A stretch of DNA of 64,000 bases, taken from assembly GCF_000165425.1 (NCBI RefSeq), contig NW_001799640.1, positions 9,825 to 73,824 on the forward strand, read 5' to 3'. Below the pieces are notes generated by a model. That model made no database searches. It was given only the letters and a program-made list of their open reading frames with translations, and had not been told where the DNA came from. This document shows, piece by piece, positions 11,601-24,048 of the stretch. The stretch comes from Paramecium tetraurelia. Taxonomy: Eukaryota > Ciliophora > Oligohymenophorea > Peniculida > Parameciidae. A program made the position numbers and the translations under genes. How positions within the stretch are numbered: the first letter of the stretch is position 1; each line of letters opens with the position of its first letter.

Positions 11601-14338
11601 TGATATAAGAGATTTTAATTGTTTTTGGAATAATTTAAATAGATATGGATGCATTTTTGCCCAATCAAATGACAAATAAAACTCAAATATTAGATTAGAA
11701 AACTCTATATTTTATTCGAATAAAGGTGGCTTTGGAACAGGAATATACACTAAAAATGGGAGAGTAGTAGTGCACAATTCAAAGATCATGAAAAATTAAG
11801 CTGAAGTTTAAGGAGGTGGGCTCAATCTATAATTAAAGAAAAATGAATTTCTAATCAAAAACACCTTCATTTAGGAGAACCAAGCAAATGAAGCAGGAGG
11901 AATATATCTTAATGGAGATATGAATTTAAATAATTAGAATTTTATCAATTCAATTCTATTGTTTAACAAAGCAAAAATTATCACCTTAGAACTTATAGGA
12001 AGTACCAACTCATTTATAATTATCTATAAATGGTTTAGAAATGTTTTCAATTTAAAAGGTTTATGAAAAGATCTTAATTAATTTTCTAAACATAGATCCA
12101 TATTATATAATTGAACAAGGGAAAATAATTTAAGCCAAGGTTTTGGTTCTTCCAAGCAATTAAGTCATTAAGAAGTACCTCCTTTTCAATCCAAATAATT
12201 AGAAATTTCAGAAGTATATTTATGAATTTTCTGTCATTTTTAAGAATAGCTTAAATGAGCAAGTTATTAGTTTCACAAATTCAACTTGTGTGATAAAAGA
12301 ATAGATCTTATCTGAAGATAGACTTGAATTATCCAAGAATCCATAAATGACATCATTTAAGACTACTTATGGAAACTTTGATCTTTCAGAACTATAATTT
12401 TCATTTGATCCGTACATGGAAAATAATAAATAACAACAAATCTTAATCATCTGTTAACCAAATAATACGTTTGCCGAATTATATTATAATATTAAGATAG
12501 CAACTCTCAAGTGTTAACTAGGAGAATTTTATATGTCCAACAGTTGTCAACCTTGCTAATCAAACTAAGGGTATTATTCTGTTACATACAACACAACGAA
12601 ATGTTCTATTTTCGATAAAAATAAATTCGAAAATATTACTTCTAATTAAATTAATCTAAAAGTTGGCTATTGGAGACCAAATCAATTCTCAGACAATATT
12701 GAAAGTTGTTTTAAGTATCCAAATATTTGTAGAGGAGGATGGTTTGTCGGAGATTAGCTGTGTCTCTCTGGCTACCTTGGAGGCCTATGCGAGGAATGTG
12801 ATAAGTATAATATTAGAGGACATGGATATTATTTTATCAATTAATATAGTATGCTTTGCTATTAATGTGATTAACCATCTAACAGGATATTGCTATTTAT
12901 TGTGGCATCTATCTGGTAAAAATAATTCTTTATGTGTTTTAGGTAGCTTGCTTCAACACTTCTTACACTTAGTAGCATTGAAAAATCTAATAAGTAATTT
13001 ATACTCTGCAAATTAAGATAAAAATTTTCTAATATTATTTTCAAACTTAATTTAGGTATTCGTGTAATATAAATTAGATCACGGGAGTATTATCATAAAA
13101 TTATTTCTTAATTACTTATGGATATTTTCTGCTATTTTTTCATTTAATATTAGCTTTACATTCTCATTTAACTTTATTGATTAGACAAGCAATCCATCAT
13201 ATTTCATGGCTAATAATCTAGATTGTTTCCTATCAAAAATGAATGATATCTAATTGATTTACCTTAGGATTATTACAATGTTTATATTAATGCTGTGCAT
13301 ACTACTATTTATCTATATAGGATTTATGATTATAGAACTAATTTATAAAAAATAATTTGATGCCAGTATTCTATCAATAACTGCCCTGTATTTATACGTT
13401 TCGAATTATGCTTCATTGATTAAACAGTAAATATTTGAATAATAATCAGATTTTTTTCATTATTGGCCAAAAGATAAATATCAGATATTAATTACATCCA
13501 AGGCGATGTATCACTTATTTTTGGCACACCAAACCATATTAAATGGATTCTAAGTTTCGTTATTCCAGGTTTGGGATTAATAGGATGGCTTTTACCATTT
13601 ACACTCTTAATTTTATTGTACGTGAAAAGACATTAAATAGAGTCTGTTAAATTTAGAAAGCACTTTTGCTATTTGTTTAATGAATATAATAAAGAAAACT
13701 TTTTTTGGGAATGGGTTAAATTAGCTTAAAAAACATTTGTTATCGTCATACTGACTTATTTTGAGACAAATATTTATTTAAAAGCTTCACTTTTAGGATT
13801 ATGCTTATTACTTTATTAGTAATATGCACTGGAACAGCAACCCTACATTATCTTTCCTTTTAATAAATTAGATGTAAAAACTGGTTAAATCTGTTCTATT
13901 TCAATATTTTTGGCTGTAATTAAATATATTTGCGAATAGCAAGATAATTATACAACTTCCTTTATTATTTAGATGATGTTAGTATTTCTTTGCATTAGAT
14001 TAAGCTTTCCATTTTTCAAAAGTTTAATAACATTATATCATAAAAAGTATAAAAAATAGATTTTGTTGCAATTATTGAATCTTACTAAAATTTTAAGATG
14101 CACATCTTGTATAGATAGATATCTAAGGAATAAATTGATTTTATGGAACTAAAAGGAATAAAGAATAAAATCTATATTTTATAAATTAAGACACCATCTT
14201 ATTTATATATCAAAACTACAATTAGAATAATAAAAGTAAAATTAAAAATCAAATAGATCGCTAACGAGTTTTATTCCACCAGAATCCCTACCAAGATATA
14301 AATAATTAAAAGCCTGTATCTCATCATCTTAACTTTGA
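5689..14338 (+). CDS. Giant cysteine-rich / beta-helix multi-pass membrane protein
   Basis: Six predicted introns (7227-7248, 8510-8534, 8691-8712, 12002-12038, 13056-13077, 13427-13449) give an exact frame of 2832 aa. The 37-nt intron is longer than usual and is the least certain. Order: hydrophobic N-terminus, an unrecognised extracellular region to about residue 430, furin/GCC-like Cys-rich repeats with many CxxC pairs (about 430-940), a very long Asn/Ile/Phe-rich region of short repeating strands that looks like a right-handed beta-helix (about 960-2100), a second Cys-rich block (about 2230-2360), then about seven hydrophobic segments (2360-2740) and a short polar tail ending near SFIPPESLPRYKQLKAC. 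Large surface proteins with this Cys-rich plus multi-TM layout are common in ciliates. Function is unknown; adhesion or surface sensing is inference. Confidence 0.9.
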
Positions 14339-15066
14339 AGAGATATTTAATGATAATATATTTAATAATAAACAAAAATCAAGCAGAACTTTCGTATAAT
14401 TTTATGTATTTTTTCCAAATTCGAAAAGAATTTTACAATATTAGCATTAGAATATTTATAATACTACAAAAATCATTCAAATTTGTTTCGATAATTTAAA
14501 ACAAAATATTTCTAAGTTTTCACAATTTGGAATTAATTTGAACAAAGAATGTTTTTATAAATTTAAATTATATTTCAAATAAAATAAATATATTCTTCTA
14601 AAAAACAAAAAATTTGTTTACCTAAACCTAATTACATAGATCATTTTTTATTGTTTAACAATCACATCAATTAGAACCTAATTATAATAATTGTATTCTT
14701 ATTAAATTTTTGAAATCTCAAAGTTACAAAGTATTCTAATGTCATGGACTTTTAAAGAGAATGGCTTCAGTTAAATGAATAATGCAACTTAGAAAATCGT
14801 CTAAATGTAAAATGTTATAATTTAGATTAAACTGGCTGAATAATAAGTTTATAACTTAAAAAATCTATATTACAGGATTGGCTCTTTACTTTAGACTCGT
14901 TTCTAAATTGTGTTTTCAAATAACAATGAGGGTTAGTTTAATTTTTATATAATTTAAATAAAATTAACCATAATTGTTTAATTAGTTAAACAATGAAGCT
15001 AAAATGAATAAAAAGTCAACCATTTATAGAAAAATCAAATTCATATTGAAGTAAATCAGATAAATC
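14339..15066. other. Intergenic region with one weak plus-strand ORF
   Basis: An open frame from ATG 14739 to TGA 14996 (85 aa) contains an amphipathic, protein-like stretch (KIVQMQNVIIQIKLAEQQ) and extends open upstream of its ATG. It could be a fragment of a larger decayed gene. Nothing recognisable was found in the rest. Confidence 0.4.
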
Positions 15067-16017
15067 TCATTATTCTTAATATAACCTTATATATATATCA
15101 TTTGTCTTATTAACTTATTTTGTTCTCATTCTGTGTTCCACTTGTGAACCTACTCCATAGCAATTGAAAATCTATCTTCTAGCTTGATGTTATTTTTCAT
15201 TTTTTAAATATCTAGTTTATCTCAAATTATCATTATTTATCATTAATTTTAAATATTCTCCCATTTCTTCTGTCTTAGGATCACTAATTCCAAATAAGTT
15301 CTTACTAAATTGATATGCTTTTTTTGAAGAATCAATGTATTAAACAATTTGTTTGAGCCCATGATATGCTTTAGCTGCATTGTGAAGTGCCTCTATTTTC
15401 TATTTTCCTTATAATGGAGTAGAATATTTATAATAAACTAGATTGAAAATTAATATTTATTTTAATAAAGAGACATCATTACCTAAAAATGGTTAATCTA
15501 AACTATCCTAAATTTTTTATCACAAAAAGTATAAAACAATTTATTACTTTCTCATACTGTTATAAACGTAAATATACGTTTTATAGATTTATCAGTAGTT
15601 TAGATATATCGAAGTTATTTTTAATTGCTAATTTAATAGCATGTCTAAATTGTTCAATTTTTTCATCTTCATCTTCTAAAATACATCCTAAATACAAGCT
15701 ATATCATACCTAAAACATTATAAGCTACACATTTATTTTCAAGTGAAATTTAATTATTATTTATAATCCATCTGCAAACCACCTCTATGTTAGATTATTA
15801 TAAACTATTTGCTCGATCTAGAAGAACCTTAGCTCCCTCATTCAATTTTCAATTACTCAAATTTTTGCAATGATTGAGGTATTTAATTCTCTTGTAAAAT
15901 TTTTAAGACTTATTGCATAAATTATGATTATTAAAATCTGTATACAATTTAAATGTTTAGAACATAAAAATAATTCTATTTGAATTTATGTATAAATTCA
16001 AGATAAGGCTTTTTCAT
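15067..16017 (-). pseudogene. TPR-like helical repeat gene with a frame break
   Basis: On the minus strand, consecutive helical blocks read as tetratricopeptide-like repeats, for example EGAKVLLDRANSLQQSNIE, IEQFRHAIKLAIKNNFDIS and EALHNAAKAYHGLKQIVQYI. This places it among kinesin-light-chain or SEL1-like helical repeat proteins. A 22-nt intron at 15688-15709 fits. One further intron is needed near 15500-15560; candidate lengths of 16 or 40 nt are both atypical, so that junction is unresolved. At 15840 one extra base puts TGA in frame exactly between LKIE and EGAK, which would otherwise join smoothly. The start at 16017 (MKKPYLEF) is a guess because the frame stays open upstream. It may be a decaying gene or contain a sequence error. 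Confidence 0.5.
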
Positions 16018-16721
16018 TAACTTATTTTAAGATGAAAAATATGATATTCGGGTTATACTTACTTTACCAAACAATATATTTTTTATTTTTTAAAATATTT
16101 ATTGAAATAATTTATACAACATTTATAAATTTTGATTTTCTAAAATTGTTATGTTTAATTAAAACTTTTAAATGATTAATAGAGATTCAAAATCCAAGGG
16201 GCTCTATATAATTACAAGGATATGAGATCTAGATACCTGCTTTCGAAATTCAAACCTCCCTAATTTAATTCTTCATATCAACATACTCAATTGATTAGGG
16301 AATTTATTAAAATCCATTGTTCCAGACCGTATACAAATGCTCACATTTAGCTAATTAGAAAGTTCAATTTAATCTTCTGCATTCTTCTAAGCAGCACTTA
16401 ATGAAAACCTATAAAATAAGTAGAATAATAGGAGAACAAAAATAAATAAAGTTTCAAACTTTGAGGTCATAATAAAAATGATTTGAAAATGTATAGATAC
16501 ATCATCTTGTATTCTAGATTCCCTCAGTCTCCTGTCCACAAATACCAGAAAAATATGAGAAGAATGATTTTCTCTGAGAAACTCATGTTCTTCAAATGTC
16601 GTATATAAATTAAAAATTTAGATTATAAACCGAATAAAATTATTCCAAAAAAAATAAGAAAAATAATTTAAAAATATTTTGATAGATAGATAATATTCTA
16701 ATTCTCCATTTAAGAAGAATT
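16018..16721. other. Gap without a confident gene
   Basis: The minus-strand frame of the TPR-like gene stays open for a short way into this stretch, so its true N-terminus may lie here. Nothing else recognisable was seen. Confidence 0.4.
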
Positions 16722-17378
16722 TCAAGATAGTATGCCTTAATTTAGTTTTATTATTATATACATAATCATATATTTTTCTAAAAATTAAGTTTGTATGATT
16801 TCTTTTTGTTGTTGTTCTAACCAATGATGTACATGTGATGTATTGCACTAAAGAATGAGCACTATTTAAATAATCCTATAAAATATAAGATTATCCATAT
16901 TTTTTTCTATAACTCTATTCAAAATTCTAAACATTCCTAGTGCAGTATAAGGAATTAATATATATGTTAGTATTCTTTTGATTTATGCTGTTAAATCAGA
17001 TTTTCCTACATAATAAATTGAGTCAAAAAGTTCTTAGAATGCCCATCCGCTTATAGTATTTCTAAAAGAACAAAAACATAGACCAGGAGTCATTAAATAG
17101 TATAAACATAATATCCTAGTTAGATAGGAGTAATATTTAACAATGTTTCGTTGATTTAAAATATCATTAGGCTTGATAAATATAATTTCAAGCATTTTTG
17201 CTCCTATTAACCATCTTACTAAATTTGCAATGGTTGAAATGTCTTCAAGTTCTAAACTCGTTTGGTATACTAAAAAGATAATCACTTGAATCCAGCCAAT
17301 CACTCTGAGTATATTATAAATAAGAATAATCTCGATGTTAAATTTCATAAAACAATTAATAACTGAACGATAAACCAC
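16722..17378 (-). CDS. Polytopic membrane protein, weakly HACD/PTPLA-like
   Basis: An unbroken 218-aa frame with four to five hydrophobic segments. The order and spacing recall 3-hydroxyacyl-CoA dehydratases (PTPLA/HACD), ER enzymes of very-long-chain fatty acid elongation. Candidate counterparts are LELEDISTIANLVRW for the LE..H region, WAFQELFDSIYY for the catalytic WSxxExxRYxFY segment and ILTYILIPYTALGMF for the LYPxG segment. The E is kept, but the RY is not and the YPxG motif is altered, so either the enzyme is highly divergent or the likeness is only topological. The last 50 residues look less natural and may hide an intron. Treat it as a membrane protein of unknown function with one hypothesis. 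Confidence 0.5.
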
Positions 17379-18897
17379 TATTAAAATATAAAGCCTTAAG
17401 TTATAAATTTAATTAAAAAACAAAGTTAATTATAGATTGAGTTAATTAAAATAAGGCCATTTTAAATATAAAATAACTAATTACAAATAAATGTATATAT
17501 TTTTGTGATAAACTTATATAAAAATTCTTTTTCAGATGAAAAAGTGATTTCATTATCCAAATGAAATGGTGGAGAGATTCACACATTTAAAATTTAAGAA
17601 CTTTAGATTATTAATGAAGTAAAATAATAAATCATTGTTTAATTTGATATTTAATAATTAATAAACACAAGGTTGAAATAATTAATATTTATTTTATTGT
17701 GATTTTATAAAATGTATTTAATATCAGGAATAGAAGTAATTTGATAATCCTTAATATTCAACTAAATATTTTAGTTTTCTTTTAGTTTAACCCCAACATC
17801 TGGATAATTTAATTAAGTGAAATAAAAGATGCTTAATTTTTTCAATATTATTTTTGTCTTTTTATCATATCAAATTATCTTGCATCCACTTGTATCTTCT
17901 GGAATTGATTAAAGCTAAAATATATAATATTATAGATTTAAATTTAAAACGTAAAAGTTGAAGAGATATAAGAATAATACATCCAATAATAAAATGACTA
18001 AATATTATGGATTCTTAGATCTTGATATTAGACCTATTAAAAAGAGTCTTTGGTATAATTTTAAAAATTTATAATTTTGATATTTATGTAATAAGAAATA
18101 TAATTGATATAATTTATTTTTATTTGAATATAAAGTTAAGAGGTTTTCATTTTCATGTAAACTAACTCGTTTACACTTTATTTTTATTACAATAATAAGT
18201 TGTTTTTTATTCAACTTATTTTAAATTTATTTTCCAATAAAATATAAAATGAGAATCAAAATTATTTGAAAGGTAAGTTAAGTATTAAAATACATAGGGC
18301 CTACATATTAAAAACAAGTTAAATTTAATTATACTCAAATGCTTGCACTCTTTTAATTGTAAAGACATATCTTGCTTTATCAAAATTTTATTTCCTTTAA
18401 CTCTAATATTAGAGTTTGCTAATTTAATCTTCATAATTAACTATTTAATTCATCTTGGTCTCTTTTTACATTAGATTTATAATTCCAGTAATGTTAAATT
18501 GGTATTCTATGTTAATTTCCATAAATATTTACAATTTCTCTTTTCTTTCAAATTAAGGGTTTTTGGTAATCAACTAATATAACATAAATGGTTTTCTCAT
18601 TTGATATTTTAATCAAGGGTATATATTTAGCTATGCTTTCTACATTAAATATTCATCGTTTTATTAATTCTAATTTCTGTTAAAATCAATTTCCTCAGTA
18701 ATCCCTATATCACAATTACCTCTATAAAGCTGATATAGAGAAAAGAATATAGCATCAAAGTTCTTTTTAATTAAAGAGAGACAACCGCTTTCAATATAGG
18801 TATAAAATTTATATATATTATCTTAATCAAATTGAACTTTTTTAGAGAAAAACAAAATCGAGAAAGTTAATTTAATGACTTAATTCTTGATAATAGA
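17379..18897. other. Sparse region with a small secreted ORF and a relic-like frame
   Basis: ATG 17829 to TGA 18080 on the plus strand encodes 83 aa with a hydrophobic start (MLNFFNIIFVFLSYQIIL) and a basic tail. It is listed separately as a weak CDS. On the minus strand, directly after the WD-protein stop and in the same frame, 18616-18897 is open and protein-like (contains FYTYIESGCLSLIKK and GNCDIGITEEIDFNRN). It then continues in another frame, as a decayed gene would. I could not assign it to a family. Confidence 0.45.
17829..18080 (+). CDS. Small putative secreted protein
   Basis: An 83-aa frame with a hydrophobic N-terminus resembling a signal peptide (residues 1-22), then a Gln/Asn/Lys-rich tail without Cys. 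The length is only slightly above chance for a genome with one stop codon in AT-rich DNA. There is no family match and no intron support. Listed because the N-terminal hydrophobic run is well formed. Confidence 0.25.
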
Positions 18898-19977
18898 TCA
18901 TGTCTAATCAATATATCTTCTTACTTAAACTTAATATTATTCCTCATTCCAAAAAATTAATAGATTACCATCATCACTAGCTGTACCGTAAATGTATTCT
19001 TTGTTTAAACCAATATACTATATTTGTTTAATTTGATATTTTTAAGAAGGCGCTTTTTCAATTCTAATAATATTTATGAAATAACCATTTTTATCAATAA
19101 TTAATTATTTAGATGGAACATAAATTAAAGGAAATAAGCTATTACAAGAATTTTAACCACCTTTAACTTCAATGATACCTTCACCTTACCCATCTTAAGA
19201 ATTTAAAGAGTAAAAATTTAATTTATCATGAGGTCGAGATTCTCGTTCTTAAAAGGCCATTACATCATTTGTAATAAAACACAATCTTAAACCATAATAG
19301 TTGGTATCCATTTTTTTGATTTCTATCCACTCTTATCTATTGCTTCCTTTAAAAACTCTGATTTCATTTGTGAAAGAACATGATATTAATGTATCTCCAT
19401 TTTGGTTGATAGATAAGCCTTAAGTATCAGAATTTTTCTTTGTTTCACAAATCCACTCTTATTAATTATTCTATAATGCACCTTGGAGTGTATGTAGATT
19501 TTTATACCAAAATTATATATATTTTTAAGAGCCGCATATGATAAGATCTTCCTAAGGATGAATAACTAAACATTTTATTGGAGATTTATCCATTTCTGCT
19601 ATCAAATATTACTGAGTATGCCATTTAAGATTTTATTCCTACCAAATAATAATTTTATCCGTAGCAGAGATGAATGAATTAGAAGACAAACTTTTAGGTA
19701 AAAATTTAAGGCAAAATACAATCTCATCATCCACTTTTGTATCCTATAATTCATTTTAGGTAAAGTTCTTAGTTATTCCAAATATTTTAATGTAATAACC
19801 AGAGCCAACTAAAAGTAAATTATTTGAAGAATTGATAGCCATTGCATAACATCTTGCTTTGAAATTTATATTTATTTAAGATTTTCCTTCATAAATAGGG
19901 AATTCATTTGGCAATTTAGTTGGCAATTCATTTGGCAATTCAGTTAGCACTTTTTGTATTTTTAATTCATCAATCAT
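18898..19977 (-). CDS. WD-repeat protein, paralogue A
   Basis: An intronless frame of exactly 360 codons (359 aa). The N-terminus is a short repeated LPNELPTKLPNE segment, encoded by imperfect 12-bp repeats at 19909-19944. The body then shows degenerate WD40 blades ending in IKIFGI, IIIWQEQN, QFWYKN, IRVFKGS, NFYSLN and LLIFWNEE, spaced 40-50 residues apart. That is about seven blades, one propeller. WD propellers are protein-binding scaffolds; no catalytic residues are expected and no specific partner is indicated. It shares design and a C-terminal SDDG(N/E)xLxIxW motif with the protein at 21665-22669 on the same strand, so the two are likely diverged duplicates. Confidence 0.85.
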
Positions 19978-21664
19978 TTAGTAAATAAATTAATATCAAA
20001 GACATTATAAATATTTAGAGATATCGAATTAATACAATTTCGCCATAATACAATATAATATTGTAATATTTTTTAGAATTATTGTAGTAAAAGATCGATT
20101 ATAACTTTTTAAACTCATATTTTTATATATACATTAGCTTTACATACTAAAATATATATTTCATCATTTGAGAATCTACTTAATCAAATAAGGATATTAT
20201 AATCTTAAACAGCTTCTACCAATAAAAGTTAGAATAATAAGTTACTGATTATTGAAGTAGATTTCTCACAAAATAAACACATGCTAAATTTATAATTATT
20301 AGATTAAAATCTTCTTATCATTAAGTATATCAATATTGTAGTTGAAGTACATTATTTCTGTGTTTTTAGAAATCCTTACATTTGGCAATTGTAGTACTTT
20401 TCAGTATTCAATCGATATTCTCATATTATCTGAAATACGATAATTCTAATTCTAATTCATATAATCTCAAAACGTATCAATAATATAATTAATTTAAAGT
20501 CTATAAGGGGGAATATTATTTCTAAATTAAGACAAATTTCTTAAAATACAATTATTTAGAGAATCTAAATTAAGTTATAAGCAAGAATTTAAATTTTAAA
20601 AGGAGAGTAGAATGTTGGAATTCATCGACAGCATTTTCAACATTTATTAAAATATTTTAACAATGATTTGAATTCTTTAAGTAATGCATTGTAAATAATA
20701 AATCAAATTTTTTGAATTATAATCGTCATTCTAATATTATTATGATAAATATAATTACGAAATTTAAATATTAAATCAATAAAATTCTTAGAATGGTCTT
20801 ATGAATGTATTTCTTGTTAACTAATATGAAAATTGTTTGATAGAGATCCAATAAATCTTATCACTTAACTCTGCTATTCAATCAAAAGATGTATTTACTC
20901 TGATTCTTAAGAAACGACATTATTTGGTTTGATTTAATAGACCAAAAGTTAAAATTGAAAAAATTCTATTAAATAATTTATTACTTTATTGAACATATTA
21001 TTCTGTAAAAATTAATTATTATATTAATGATTAATTACTAATTCTAATTTTCACTCTATAGAAATTAAAATGGTTTACAATCTTCATCGTTTGAATCCTA
21101 TTATAAAAAATATGGTACTTCATAAATCTCAATAAAATCCCTCAAAATAGATATTTATAAAGCAAATTTCAAAAGGTTAATTTTATTATTTTTAATTTGG
21201 TAAGAGATTAGCTTTAAATTTAAACTAAAGACTCTAAATAATTAAATGGAAACTTTAATATAAATATTGTGTGTTTTATGCATATTATTTCATATTTTCA
21301 ATTAAAAGCTTTTGAGTATCAAAATTAAGTGGATGACTACTTTTCTTTAAACAAGTTGAATACCTTAAATCAAAAAATTAGTAAATTAAAAGCTTCTCTA
21401 AAGCACTAATATTAATCTAATTCTTATAAATATTCTAGCCTTCAATTCAAAACCATTAAGTATTTCAAATTCCTTGATACGTAATAAGCATAATCTCTAT
21501 AAATTGGATATTTAATTCTCTATAAAAGTTAGAGTTCTAAGTAATTATGACAAAATGTGACTTTTAGTAAAATAATAACTGGAAATAGTTCCAAAAATTA
21601 ATTGATAATTTATTAATTTGTTTAATAATTATAAATATGATATATATGAGAGGATTTTATTTAA
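19978..21664. other. Decayed region between two WD-protein genes
   Basis: No intact gene. A minus-strand open stretch at about 20710-20950 is protein-like (contains VVSQESEQIHLLIEQQSQ) and is flanked by TGA codons and frame changes. It may be a relic, possibly of a third gene in this duplicated neighbourhood. I cannot show that it is WD-derived. Confidence 0.45.
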
Positions 21665-22669
21665 TCAAAGATTACAAAGTTTTCTTATCTATAATTTATT
21701 TGAACTTTCATCCCAAATAACAAGAAATTCCCCATCATCGCTCATCCTCCCAAAAACATGATGAGAATTAAAGTTAATAAATTATACAATTTGTATTTAT
21801 TCTTTTCCTATGACTTTTAACACCATTATTGTATTGCCAAATTTATTCAAAATGATTTTTTTTTATTTTTCAAATTACATTGGAAAAAATGCATCACAAT
21901 CTTTTTGGTTTTACACTAATGAGATTTCTTTAACTTGTTTTACTTTGCAACCATTATCTGATATTGAAAAGAGTACCGTTGATCTTGTAAATTAAGGTTA
22001 ATATAAAAAATAATCATCATCGAGAAAACAGAGTCTATATCCATAATCCTTAACAACAATTTTTTATACTACAACCCAACTTTCATTATTTTATCTTGCT
22101 GTAATTAATATCGTCTTATCCCAACCGCAAGATATTAGTTTATTTTCATTTTAATTCAAACTTAATGCCCAGACAGCACCTGAATGATCATTTATTGATT
22201 AAATGAGTAACCATTTCATTGGATTCTTCCAAAAGTTTATAATATTATTACTTCCAGTTATAATAATATCATAACTTTCATTATAAAGTAAACAACTCAC
22301 TAAGGATGAAGGGGCATCAAATTTCTTGATAATTATTGGTTTTGCAATAGGAACCATTGACCAAACATGAATTTATCCTTCTTAACTTGTAGAAATAAGA
22401 GAATTGAATTTCTACAAAACAGTAATTGTTGTAAGAAATGTTTTATGACTTGATAAGATTTGAATTTGATTCATTTACCCTTCATGAATACATAATACTT
22501 TAATTAAAGTTTTAAACTAAGTAAACAATAGGGAGTTTCCTTTTGTAAAGGCCATCGATTGGCACCAACCCTTATGTTTAAGTTAAGCGTATAATTAATA
22601 TTCAAATTATTCATATGGATCTTTTTCTTTGTCTGATATGTTTTAATTTATTGATTTTGCTCTATTCAT
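21665..22669 (-). CDS. WD-repeat protein, paralogue B
   Basis: An intronless frame of exactly 335 codons (334 aa). It starts MNRAKSINQNISDKEKDPYE; that is the first ATG of the frame. WD blades end in IHVWSM, INFWKN, KTILITAR and FLVIWDESS, and SGAVWALSLNQNENKLISC is a textbook blade opening. About six to seven blades form one propeller. It shares the C-terminal SDDGE(F)LVIWDE arrangement and general size with the gene at 18898-19977, implying local duplication followed by strong divergence. A scaffold role is inferred from the fold; the partner is unknown. Confidence 0.87.
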
Positions 22670-23126
22670 AATAAAATAATTAATAATTAATATTGTATTT
22701 AAAAGCACACGATTATATTTCATACTAATATTAAATACAACCGAAAAATAATATATCTCAATAATACATTTTCTAAACTTTGCGAACTTAAGTTTATCAT
22801 AATATTTACCTAACAAAAAATCATGAATAAAGTTTGTTTTAATAAGGTTCTTACTGCCTATTTATTTATATGAATATTTAAACATGTAACCATTTCAATG
22901 GATTGTAAAGCTTAGTAGATATAAATATCTTTCCAAAATAAAGTAAATTGTATTTAAATATGACAGATATAAATTATTTCGATAAAATAATAACCAAATA
23001 AGATTAAATTATGATCTGTAATTCTTTGATAACATAACTATATCAATCCTGATGGTCTGAACAGGATAATATAAATATAAGTTTTTTATATTAATTTTAT
23101 AAAACTTGAAAATAATAGCTGAACAA
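22670..23126. other. Intergenic region between divergent genes
   Basis: About 460 bp between a minus-strand WD gene and a plus-strand gene, presumably holding both promoters. Very AT-rich. No conserved motif or RNA gene recognised. Confidence 0.6.
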
Positions 23127-24048
23127 ATGCAATCATAGTAAGCATGGGATGGGTTGTAATCCTGTAAATTTAATTATTCAGAAGTAAACCTGAATCAATA
23201 TTATAGAAAATACACATAAAACCTTAAGATTGTATTACTGATTTTGCAGGAGGAGAAATTCAACAACCTCTGGGAAGAGTACATTATGATCCAAAATATG
23301 GAGATCCTTACACTTGGGTACCTCATCTCAAAACAAGTATACCAAGACCAGGTGATGGCAAATCGTAAGAATTTCCTCCTGGTATGCAACAGCAGTTATA
23401 AAATTAGGAAAATAATTTATTGATCATCGTCCATAAGAGAAGAAACCTCGAGCATAAAGGCTGCATCTCAAAGAAGGATAGTCAGGACATCTTGAAGATG
23501 TTCCATATGGCATTAAAACATTTCCACCGATTCATTGCGAAAAAAGACATGAGATTGAAGAAATGATGGGAAAAAAGTAAAGGTTAGATTACCTTTATTA
23601 AATGAGAAATGGGTAATTTTTGTATATAAATTAGTTTGCCAGTAGCAGCCTTAGGAGATAAAATATATAGAAATCCAGAATATGCATCTGATTTTTTTAA
23701 AGAAGGAGGATTGATTACAGGATCAAGCAACGTATAAAGAAAAGTAAATATCAACTAATTGCATGAAAAAGAAATGGAAAAAAAAATTTAGCTAATTTAA
23801 TCTAGGATTAAGAAAGGAACACTTTGGAGTGATAAAGTAAAAATGGATTAGGATGCAGAAAAGAAATAAGATATTGATGTAAACATTGCGTTTTATTATA
23901 GGACTTAGATACATGGATTGAAACTACCTTAAAGCCTTCGAATCCTAATTATTAAGATCCTGATAAATTTTTTGAGAATTTAGAAAAACAATAAGCATAA
24001 GATCCAAAAAAAGCATAGGCAAACCAAAAAAAAACTGGAAAAAAATGA
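23127..24048 (+). CDS. Conserved-looking protein of unknown function, possibly ciliary
   Basis: Four introns (23184-23206, 23382-23407, 23613-23634, 23879-23901) give an exact 275-aa frame starting MQSQQAWDGL. The protein is soluble, without signal or TM segment. It is rich in Gly-Pro and aromatic turns in the first half (VHYDPKYGDPYTWVPHL, GIKTFPPIHCEKRHEIEEMM, YRNPEYASDFFKEGGLITGS), then has a charged helical segment and a Lys/Gln-rich tail. Such short turn-rich motifs are typical of small microtubule-inner and axonemal proteins, which is the only basis for suggesting a ciliary role. I do not recognise the family. Confidence 0.8.

Noticed and set aside
12663-13016. Separate 117-aa gene within the giant membrane-protein gene
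   Set aside because: It is an alternative frame; the main frame through this stretch carries the second Cys-rich block and joins the TM region by a normal 22-nt intron.
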